Source: an uncultured Bacteroidales bacterium (GTDB lineage Bacteria > Bacteroidota > Bacteroidia > Bacteroidales > UBA932). From it: 5,785 bases of DNA. The position numbers were made by a program, and so were the translations under genes. The notes under the pieces are model-generated. The model worked only from the letters and a program-made list of their open reading frames with translations, did not search any database and was not told where the DNA came from. Below, piece after piece: positions 1-5,785 of this stretch; positions within the stretch are counted from its first letter, which is position 1; each line of letters opens with the position of its first letter. The stretch lies in contig CABQAB010000131.1 of the NCBI GenBank assembly GCA_902461985.1, positions 1-5,785 on the forward strand. The letters are read 5' to 3'.

Positions 1-3000
1 GGCTGCGGCCGGAAGCGTCATTTCTCTGAATCAGTCAGGGACAGCCGGAGTCTATGATTTTAATTGCGGAAACATTACCCGTAAAAACACTGACGAGAAG
101 CTCACCATGGTTTTTGATGCCTATAAGGCAGGTTTCGGGAACAGCATCTCGGCTTCAGTGACTGTGCCGGGAACAGATGCGTTCAGAGTCGTTTCTGTCC
201 GCAACCGTGCAGGCTCGGAACCGTATATGGAAGTGGCTTTTTCGAGTCCTCTCGACCCTCTTGCCGATTTGAACGGCCTTTTCGTATTTTCCGATGAGCG
301 GGATTATTCCGCTGTGGCAGACGGGAATATAGTCAAAGTCGCATACGCTAAGGGGGAGGAAGACTTCTCATTCGGAATCACTCCTGCCCTGAAAGATTAT
401 TCCGGTCGCGGACTGGGCACCGAGTGGCACGGCGATTTCCAGCAGGACGAGCTGAAACCTGCCGTCAAACTTCTGTTCACGGGCAGCGTCCTTCCTGATG
501 ACAGCCGGCTTGTGCTCCCGTTCAAGGCGGTGAATCTCAACGCTATAGATGTCAAGATAATCAAAATATACCAGCATAACGTACTCTCTTTCCTGCAGAA
601 CAACGACTTGAACGGAGACAGTCAGCTGAGGCGTTCCGGAAGGCTTGTCTACAGCAAGAAGATCAGCCTGGACAACGGCGACATAGATCTGCACAGGTGG
701 CATCCGTTCTGCATAGACCTTTCAGGGCTTATGAAAAGGGAAAAAGGGGCGATTTACAGGGTTCAGCTCTCCTTCCGTAAGGAATATTCTGTCTATGGAG
801 CGTCCGTTACGCCGTCTGCGGCTTCTTCTGCAATGACAGAATTAGGCGCGGAAGATGTCACTCCGGAGGAAGACGGTCTCTGGGACGAGCAGAACCCGTA
901 CTATTACGACAATTTCTACAACTGGGACGAATACGACTGGAAGCAGCGTAACAATCCTGCACACGCCACCTATTATATGATGGAGGAACGTTTCCCTTCA
1001 GTGAATCTCATGACTTCCGATCTCGGCATAGTGGCGAAATACGGAGAAGCCGGGGCTTTGGACATATATGTGCATGATATAATCTCGACGGCTCCCGAAA
1101 AAGGCGTGACCGTGGAAGTGTACGGATATCAGCTGCAGCTGCTTTGTTCCGGTACAACGGATTCCGACGGACGTCTGTCCTGTGTTCCGCGCCACAGGCC
1201 CTTCGCAGTCGTGGCAAGGACCGCCGACGCTGTCTCGTACCTCAAAATGGCAGACGGCCGGGAAAATTCATTGAGCCGTTTCGATGTGGGAGGTGTCAAA
1301 TCCGAAAAGGGACTCAGAGGATATATTTACGGGGAGAGGGGAGTATGGCGTCCCGGCGACACCATGCACCTGACTTTAATCGTAAAAACGGATGCCGGGG
1401 CGAAAATCCCGTCTTCCCATCCGGCCACTCTCGAACTCTATAATTCCAAAGGCCAGTTCCATTCCAAAGTTGTCTGTCCAGAGTCTGTAGGAGGTTTCTA
1501 CACTTTCGACGTGCCTACTTCGGCCACCGACCCTACAGGCACTTACAATGCCTATGTCAAACTCGGAGGGTCTACATTCCATAAGTCCCTTCCGGTGGAA
1601 TATGTCAAGGCCAACAGACTTAAAATCAATCTCAAACTGCCTGAAGGCAAGCTGGCTGCAGGCACGCATGCCGACATAAGCCTCAGCTCTTCGTGGCTCA
1701 CGGGACCGGCCGCTTCGGGGCTCAGGGCGAGGACTGAAATGAAACTGCGCAGGACTTCCTCCGGCTTCAGGAACTTCGGCGACTATATATTCAACAATCC
1801 TCTTTCCGATTTCGAGACCATGGACACGGACCTTTTCTCCACTGTCCTGGATTCACGCGGGAATGTCACGATGAGGTGCAGCCTGCCAAAGGTGGCCAAC
1901 GCCCCCGGAATGCTCAAGGCCACTCTGGTAACGCGTGTCACCGAGCCGGGCGGAGAGGAAAGCGTGGTTTCGACAAGCGTTCCGTATTCTCCATTCGATT
2001 CATATGTTGGCGTGCGGCCTCCTGACAGCGAAGGCCTGGAAACTGACAAAGACTATGTGTTCAGCATCTGCAACCTCGATTCCGAAGGCAGGAAGGTCAA
2101 GGGACACAGAATTCTCTATACTTTCTACAAACTCGACTGGTCATGGTGGTGGCAGGATGATGCCGCCAGGCTTGCAGTCTATGTCCACGGAAAATCCGCT
2201 AAAGTGCATGACACCGGTTCATTCGTCAGCGGCGGGAGTGATGCCGTGCATTTCAGGCTGGATTATCCTGACTATGGAAACTATCTGCTTTATGTGAAGG
2301 ATCTGGACAGCGGACATTCTACGGGAGTCAGATTTTTCTGCGACTGGCCTGCATGGAGAGGCCTGTCCAATAAAGAGGGCAGTGAAGCGGCTTCGATGCT
2401 GACATTTTCCTTAGACAAGAAGTCCTACTCGCCGTCCGAGGAAGCTGTGGTCTATATTCCTGCTGCAAAGGACGGAAGGGCCATAGTCACTGTCGAAAAC
2501 GGTAGCGGAGTGATTTTCTCCGACGTCGTGAAGACTGCGGAGGACCGCGAAACCAAATACAAGTTCAAGGTTTCCAAGGACATGGCTCCGAATTTTTATG
2601 TCGGCGTCACTTTGCTGAACCCTTACGGCACTGCTGCGGACGGTTTGCCGTTAAGAATGTACGGTGTCAGGTCCGTGGACGTAACTGACGATGAATCAAG
2701 GCTTCATCCTCAGATTTCCATGCCGGACGACCTTGCCCCGCAAAAGGAATTCTCTCTCAAGGTCAGCGAGAAATCAGGCAGACCTATGGCCTATACCATA
2801 GCTATAGTGGATGAGGGGCTTTTAGACATATCCGGCTTCAGGACTCCTGACCCATGGTCCGCAATGAATGCCAAAGTGGCTTTGGGTGTGAAGACCTGGG
2901 ATCTTTATGACGATGTAGCGGGTGCCTATGGCGGCAGCTTCTCGTCCATGTTCAGAATCGGCGGTGATGTGGACTTGAACGGCAGTGCCTCGGCAAGAGA

Positions 3001-5011
3001 CAACAGATTCGAGCCGGTTGTGCTGTTTGCGGGACCTTTCAAACTTGACAAAGGCACTGCGGAGCACCGTTTCACCCTGCCTATGTATTCAGGGCGTGTA
3101 CGGGTGATGGTTGTGGCGGCTTTAGGCGCGGCTTTCGGAAATGCCGAGAAATCAGTGCCTGTGCGTTCCCCTCTTATGATGATTCCTACCCTGCCGGAGA
3201 GGATAGGTACGGGCGAGAATACCCTGCTTCCAGTCAACCTTTTCGTGACGGCTTCCGGCGGAAACCGGGCGGAAGTCTCGGTGGAGACCAGTGGTGCGCT
3301 AAGGCTTGAGGGCGAACCGGTGCATGTGCTGGAACTTGCCGGACACTCTTCGGGCAACGATGACGGACTCAGCCGGGATGCTTTCACAACCTTCCGTCTT
3401 TCCTCTGCGTCAGAACCGGGTGCCGCGCATGTTACGGTAACCGCCAAATACGGTTCGCACACTGTCCGCGACACACTTCATCTGACGGTTGAAAACGTGC
3501 TTCCGGCTACGGCTGTTTCCATGACCCGCGAACTTGCTCCGGGTGATACGGCGGAATTCGTCCTGCCTGAGGCTGTGGAGAAGAACTCTGCAACAGTAGG
3601 GGCATACACCTATCCTTCATTTGACGCCAATCTGTGCAGAATGAGGATGATGGATTTCGGCAGCACCTACACCGGTCAGATGGCAGGGGCAGGTGTGGCA
3701 CTCATAAACCTCCGGCCTCTCATCCCTGAAAGTCTCAAGGCCGAAACCGACGAAAAAATCAATTCTCTCCTGTCAGAACTTTGCTCCCGACAGCTTTCCG
3801 ACGGCAGTTTCTCCGCATGGAAGGCTTCGGCGACCGTAGATATGCGTGCAGATGCGATGACTGGGCATTTCCTTACCTTGGCTGCCCAGAACGGTTATTC
3901 CTATCCTTCATCGGTTTTCAGTTCATGGCGGAACAAGACCAGAAAGGCCATGGCTTCATTCATGCCTGCCGGAAACCATATCGACGAAGTCGCCTGTCAT
4001 TATCTTGATGTCATGGCACTCTCAGGCAATGCCCAGGAAGGAGTGATGAACAGAATAAAGGATTCGGACAAGCTTTCTTTCAGTGCTAAATGTATGCTTT
4101 CTGCGGCATACGCACACGCGGGCAGGAAGAACATTGCCTCGTCCCTGCTTGCGTCCGGATATTCCGGAACCGGTTCATATGCGGTTGACGCCCTTGCTTT
4201 AAGGGCTTATGTCCTGACAGGGAATATGGAAGCGGCACTGCCTTTAGCTGCAAAGATTTCCGCCGGGTTCACCGAAGGTTTCTATTCGACTGCCGAGACT
4301 GCATACGTCTCCGAGGCTTTTGCGCTGATGGCAACCCAGACCGGAACTTACAAACTGTCAGTGAATTACGAAAGCATATTCGGCCTGGAAGGCTCAAATG
4401 TCGAGAAGATCAGACCTGTCTCCGGGGCTTGGACGGCTAAAGTTCCTGAAAAGGCTACTTCCGTGCGTCTTGTCAATACTTCAGCCGGCCCTGTCTATGT
4501 CTCCATGTCGTACTCCGAGCGTCCTCAGGCTGGGACTGAGGTTGCTGCTGCGGCTTCATCCATCGGACTTCAGGTCACTTACACAGATGCAGACGGCAAA
4601 CTGCTCGGGAAATATACTTCTTCGGACGGGTCCGCACGGAAGATGGTACTTGAACAGGGGACGGACTTCACGGCAACCTTCGAAGTGACCGCTTCTCCTC
4701 TTGAACACGCCGCTGACCTGCTCCTCCGCTTCAGACTGCCATCCGGCTGCGAGTTTTTCAACGACCGTTTCTTCTCGGAGGGCGGCAGCCTGTCCGAATA
4801 TTGCGACATCAGGGATGATGAGGCCCTGTGGTATTTCAATCTGCCTCGTGGTACTGACAAGTCATTCAGTATCAGGGTTCGTTCCGCTTATGCCGGAGAA
4901 TATACCTTGCCTCAGGTCACTTGCGAATCGTCAAGTGACGTCAAGGTGTTCGCGCGTACGGCATCGTCGTCCGTAAAGATTGTGCCAGCAGCTCATGCGA
5001 ACCGGCATTGA
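1..5011 (+). CDS. Bacterial alpha-2-macroglobulin family protein, N-terminus cut by window edge, thioester-less
   Basis: Probable periplasmic or surface protease-trapping protein. The frame is open from position 2 and gives 1669 residues up to TGA at 5009-5011. The ATG at 107 is internal, because family-like sequence continues upstream of it. Full-length relatives are about 1850-1900 residues, so roughly 200 residues with the signal or lipoprotein peptide are probably missing. Counting residues from position 2: early MG-type domains at about 1-330, including an acid/Tyr-rich stretch; a DLGIVAKYG segment near 340; the hallmark GERGVWRPGD of the MG2 domain near 444; a WSWWW segment at 713-717; the bait-region domain from about 799; VDEGLLD near 936; the A2M core starting at TWDLYD near 965 and including the conserved block at 1023-1080; a helical thioester-type domain at about 1215-1450; and a C-terminal beta domain with YCDIRDD near 1600. 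CxEQ occurs nowhere. The gene overlaps pbpC. The family call is firm; function as a protease trap is inferred from relatives. It is the positional counterpart of E. coli yfhM, but I give no symbol because the thioester is missing. Confidence 0.95.
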   Translation, partial: AAAGSVISLNQSGTAGVYDFNCGNITRKNTDEKLTMVFDAYKAGFGNSISASVTVPGTDAFRVVSVRNRAGSEPYMEVAFSSPLDPLADLNGLFVFSDERDYSAVADGNIVKVAYAKGEEDFSFGITPALKDYSGRGLGTEWHGDFQQDELKPAVKLLFTGSVLPDDSRLVLPFKAVNLNAIDVKIIKIYQHNVLSFLQNNDLNGDSQLRRSGRLVYSKKISLDNGDIDLHRWHPFCIDLSGLMKREKGAIYRVQLSFRKEYSVYGASVTPSAASSAMTELGAEDVTPEEDGLWDEQNPYYYDNFYNWDEYDWKQRNNPAHATYYMMEERFPSVNLMTSDLGIVAKYGEAGALDIYVHDIISTAPEKGVTVEVYGYQLQLLCSGTTDSDGRLSCVPRHRPFAVVARTADAVSYLKMADGRENSLSRFDVGGVKSEKGLRGYIYGERGVWRPGDTMHLTLIVKTDAGAKIPSSHPATLELYNSKGQFHSKVVCPESVGGFYTFDVPTSATDPTGTYNAYVKLGGSTFHKSLPVEYVKANRLKINLKLPEGKLAAGTHADISLSSSWLTGPAASGLRARTEMKLRRTSSGFRNFGDYIFNNPLSDFETMDTDLFSTVLDSRGNVTMRCSLPKVANAPGMLKATLVTRVTEPGGEESVVSTSVPYSPFDSYVGVRPPDSEGLETDKDYVFSICNLDSEGRKVKGHRILYTFYKLDWSWWWQDDAARLAVYVHGKSAKVHDTGSFVSGGSDAVHFRLDYPDYGNYLLYVKDLDSGHSTGVRFFCDWPAWRGLSNKEGSEAASMLTFSLDKKSYSPSEEAVVYIPAAKDGRAIVTVENGSGVIFSDVVKTAEDRETKYKFKVSKDMAPNFYVGVTLLNPYGTAADGLPLRMYGVRSVDVTDDESRLHPQISMPDDLAPQKEFSLKVSEKSGRPMAYTIAIVDEGLLDISGFRTPDPWSAMNAKVALGVKTWDLYDDVAGAYGGSFSSMFRIGGDVDLNGSASARDNRFEPVVLFAGPFKLDKGTAEHRFTLPMYSGRVRVMVVAALGAAFGNAEKSVPVRSPLMMIPTLPERIGTGENTLLPVNLFVTASGGNRAEVSVETSGALRLEGEPVHVLELAGHSSGNDDGLSRDAFTTFRLSSASEPGAAHVTVTAKYGSHTVRDTLHLTVENVLPATAVSMTRELAPGDTAEFVLPEAVEKNSATVGAYTYPSFDANLCRMRMMDFGSTYTGQMAGAGVALINLRPLIPESLKAETDEKINSLLSELCSRQLSDGSFSAWKASATVDMRADAMTGHFLTLAAQNGYSYPSSVFSSWRNKTRKAMASFMPAGNHIDEVACHYLDVMALSGNAQEGVMNRIKDSDKLSFSAKCMLSAAYAHAGRKNIASSLLASGYSGTGSYAVDALALRAYVLTGNMEAALPLAAKISAGFTEGFYSTAETAYVSEAFALMATQTGTYKLSVNYESIFGLEGSNVEKIRPVSGAWTAKVPEKATSVRLVNTSAGPVYVSMSYSERPQAGTEVAAAASSIGLQVTYTDADGKLLGKYTSSDGSARKMVLEQGTDFTATFEVTASPLEHAADLLLRFRLPSGCEFFNDRFFSEGGSLSEYCDIRDDEALWYFNLPRGTDKSFSIRVRSAYAGEYTLPQVTCESSSDVKVFARTASSSVKIVPAAHANRH
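1019..1360 (+). other. MG-domain region with the family hallmark GERGVWRPGD
   Basis: This part of the A2M protein starts at DLGIVAKYG (1019-1045), continues through a beta-rich segment containing VTVEVYGYQLQLL and SDGRLSC, and ends at GERGVWRPGD (1331-1360). The last motif is the strongest single signature of the macroglobulin MG2 domain, where the usual form is close to DRGVYRPGE. It fixes the family assignment independently of the thioester domain. Confidence 0.85.
2396..2860 (+). other. Bait-region domain (A2M_BRD-like) of the A2M protein
   Basis: The segment opens with MLTFSLDKKSYSPSEE, a typical entry to the bacterial bait-region domain. It continues through GRAIVTVENGSGV, then KDMAPNFYVGVTLLNPYG, and closes around YTIAIVDEGLLDI (2792-2830). 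These are conserved beta-sandwich landmarks in bacterial A2M proteins. The flexible loop likely to be cut by proteases follows further on (see the separate entry). Confidence 0.75.
2921..3010 (+). other. Candidate bait loop: Gly/Ser/Asp-rich flexible stretch
   Basis: Between TWDLYDDVA and the conserved RFEPVVLFAGPF lies a stretch of about 30 residues (974-1003 from position 2) rich in Gly, Ser, Ala, Asp and Asn. It includes GGSFSSMFRIGGD and NGSASARDN, with Phe, Met, Leu and Arg positions that different proteases could cut. Its position, just after the bait-region domain and at the start of the A2M core, fits a bait loop. The exact boundaries are my estimate. Confidence 0.45.
3587..4360 (+). 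other. Thioester-type helical domain lacking the CxEQ thioester
   Basis: This region is the alpha-helical domain that in active macroglobulins carries the Cys-Gln thioester. Landmarks that remain are a Gln-x-x-Asp-Gly helix start (QLSDGSFSAW, 3791-3820), TGHFLTLAAQNGYSYP (3863-3910), the GVMNRIKDSDKLS helix pair, AKCMLSAAYAHAG, and a final TAYVSEAFALMA helix. Where relatives have CxEQ, this protein has Tyr-Thr-Gly-Gln at 3668-3679. The fold therefore looks retained while the chemistry is lost. Confidence 0.75.
4742..4966 (+). other. C-terminal conserved domain of the A2M protein
   Basis: The segment contains SGCEFFNDRF, then YCDIRDDEALWYFNL, then SAYAGEYTLPQVTCESS, and ends in DVKVFART. This order (an amphipathic strand, a DIRDD turn, a Tyr/Phe strand, and a Tyr-x-Leu-Pro strand before the end) is the usual C-terminal receptor-binding-like domain of Bacteroidetes A2M proteins. 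It shows that the C-terminus is intact rather than truncated. Confidence 0.7.
4995..5011 (+). promoter_or_regulatory. 17-base overlap of the A2M gene end and pbpC start
   Basis: The pbpC ATG (4995-4997) lies in another frame inside the last codons of the A2M gene, whose TGA is at 5009-5011. No purine-rich ribosome binding site is evident in the 20 bases before the ATG. A terminating ribosome could reinitiate a few codons upstream, so translational coupling within one operon is the simplest reading. That coupling is inferred; the overlap itself is seen directly. Confidence 0.85.
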
Positions 5012-5785
5012 TCGGCGTGTGGCTCTGTCCACCGCAGCTGTCGCCGTTTTTGCGGGAATTGCTTTGCTCTGGCTTTGCTCTCTCCCGCAGGAACTGTTCT
5101 ATGATGTCCCCTGCTCGACCGTGGTCTTGGACTCTTCGGGAGGACTGCTTGGTGCGCGTGTGGCGGAGGACGGCCAATGGCGGTTTCCTCCCCGCGAAAC
5201 TGTTCCGGACAAATACGCCCGTGCTGTTATCCTTTTCGAGGACCGCTGGTTTCCGGCACATCACGGTATCAACCCCGCGGCTATAGTGCGGGCGGCCGTT
5301 TCCAATTTCAAGTCCGGTCATGTGGTAAGCGGAGGCAGCACCATCACCATGCAGGTCGTTCGACTGTACCGGAACTCCGTCTCGCCGCAGACCAGTCGCA
5401 GACTTTCAGACAAAATCATCGAAGCTGTGATGGCGACAAGGCTGGAGGCATTCCATTCAAAAGAAGAAATATTGGCTCTCTATGCTTCGTACGCGCCTTT
5501 CGGTGGCAATGTCGTGGGCATTGAGGCGGCGTCATGGCGTTATTTCGGCCATCCTGCCGAGGAATTGTCATGGGCTGAAGCGGCGACCCTTGCGGTGTTG
5601 CCCAATTCTCCTGCGCTCATCCATCCCGGACGTAATCGCCAGGCTTTGAAAAACAAACGTGACAGACTTCTGCAACGCCTTTACAATCAGGGTTATATGG
5701 ATGAGGCTACCCTTGAACTATCTTTTGACGAGCCCCTTCCTGTTTCTCCGCAGCCGCTTCCTTCCCACGCCTTTCACATAGTCCA
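4995..5785 (+). CDS. pbpC: Penicillin-binding protein 1C (GT51 glycosyltransferase part), C-terminus cut by window edge
   Basis: Class A-type penicillin-binding protein that polymerises lipid II at the outer face of the inner membrane. 263 complete codons are present. An in-frame TAA at 4974-4976 bounds the frame, and the first ATG after it is at 4995. That start gives an N-terminus with Arg at 2, 7 and 8, then a hydrophobic anchor at about 9-30. GT51 motifs follow in order: EDRWFPAHHG with catalytic Glu82; SGGSTITMQ at 112-120; DKIIE with the likely second catalytic Glu143; KEEILALY at 156-163, followed by APFGGN at 167-172, which is characteristic of the PBP1C branch; and LAVLPNSP at 199-206. 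The sequence resembles E. coli PbpC throughout. The family is usually about 770-800 residues, so the transpeptidase and C-terminal PBP1C domains lie outside the window. A GTG at 5019 is a poorer start because it would remove the positive residues before the anchor. No Shine-Dalgarno is seen; translation is probably coupled to the upstream A2M gene. Confidence 0.95.
   Translation, partial: MRTGIDRRVALSTAAVAVFAGIALLWLCSLPQELFYDVPCSTVVLDSSGGLLGARVAEDGQWRFPPRETVPDKYARAVILFEDRWFPAHHGINPAAIVRAAVSNFKSGHVVSGGSTITMQVVRLYRNSVSPQTSRRLSDKIIEAVMATRLEAFHSKEEILALYASYAPFGGNVVGIEAASWRYFGHPAEELSWAEAATLAVLPNSPALIHPGRNRQALKNKRDRLLQRLYNQGYMDEATLELSFDEPLPVSPQPLPSHAFHIV
5178..5699 (+). other. GT51 peptidoglycan glycosyltransferase domain of PBP1C
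   Basis: All five GT51 motifs are present in order. The catalytic Glu codon is at 5238-5240, the SGGSTITMQ motif at 5328-5354, the motif III Glu codon at 5421-5423, the KEEIL Lys codon at 5460-5462, APFGGN at 5493-5510, and LAVLPNSP shortly after 5588. Nothing suggests loss of glycosyltransferase activity. Motif III has Asp-Lys in place of the Arg-Lys of other class A enzymes. Confidence 0.85.

Noticed and set aside
107..109. ATG as the start of the A2M gene
   Set aside because: The frame has no stop back to position 2, and the upstream residues (VISLNQSG, GVYDFNCGNITRK) continue the family sequence. There is also no signal peptide after this ATG, which an exported protein would need.
2926..3474. 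182-codon open frame on the minus strand
   Set aside because: It lies wholly opposite the conserved A2M core, and its translation is low-complexity (Ser/Pro/Arg/Thr-rich) with no recognisable domain. It is best explained by codon bias on the + strand.
3782..3793. Cys-Ser-Arg-Gln, which has the same Cys-to-Gln spacing as a thioester motif
   Set aside because: It lies about 38 residues downstream of the expected thioester position, in the helix before DGSFSAW. There the Gln matches a conserved Gln of the domain and the Cys looks incidental. The essential Glu is replaced by Arg.
4646..4657. Val-Leu-Glu-Gln, resembling CLEQ
   Set aside because: It has Val instead of Cys and lies in the C-terminal beta domains, well outside the thioester-type domain.
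5008..5286. + strand open frames at 5008-5286 and 5177-5524 in frames other than pbpC
   Set aside because: They overlap the pbpC frame, which carries all the GT51 motifs without a stop or frameshift, so these are out-of-frame shadows.
4941..5321. 126-codon open frame on the minus strand across the gene junction
   Set aside because: It is antisense to the A2M C-terminus and to the pbpC anchor and GT51 start, both well supported. Its product shows no family features.
1..5785. Promoters, terminators, RNA genes, mobile elements, CRISPR arrays or large repeats
   Set aside because: The whole window is coding with no intergenic gap. I saw no convincing hairpin with a T-run, tRNA-like fold, direct repeat series or transposase fragment when reading both strands.

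Overview
The window is a densely coding fragment with two genes on the + strand, both cut by the window edges. The proteins look like those of a Bacteroidetes bacterium, most likely order Bacteroidales. Two things point there: the Trp-rich and acid/Tyr-rich segments of the large protein match what I remember of Bacteroidales alpha-2-macroglobulin-like proteins, and the following gene has no Shine-Dalgarno sequence, as is usual in that phylum. By eye the base composition is about half G+C. I cannot name a genus.

From before position 1 to 5011 runs a bacterial alpha-2-macroglobulin (A2M) family protein. The reading frame is already open at position 2, so the real start, with its expected export signal, lies outside the window. 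The C-terminus is complete. The MG-type domains, the bait-region domain, the A2M core, the helical thioester-type domain and the C-terminal domain are all recognisable. The thioester tetrapeptide CxEQ is absent.

From 4995 to the window end lies the start of pbpC, encoding penicillin-binding protein 1C. It has a short cytoplasmic N-terminus, one membrane anchor and an almost complete family GT51 glycosyltransferase domain. The transpeptidase part lies beyond the window. Its ATG sits inside the last codons of the A2M gene, giving a 17-base overlap, and there is no room for a separate promoter or terminator.

This A2M-pbpC pairing is the well-known arrangement seen in E. coli as yfhM-pbpC. The usual interpretation is that the A2M protein traps proteases that breach the outer envelope, while PBP1C repairs peptidoglycan damage. 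Here the A2M partner would have to work without a covalent thioester trap. I see no RNA gene, mobile element, CRISPR array or notable repeat, and no sign of an undescribed system. The lost thioester site is the most interesting point.
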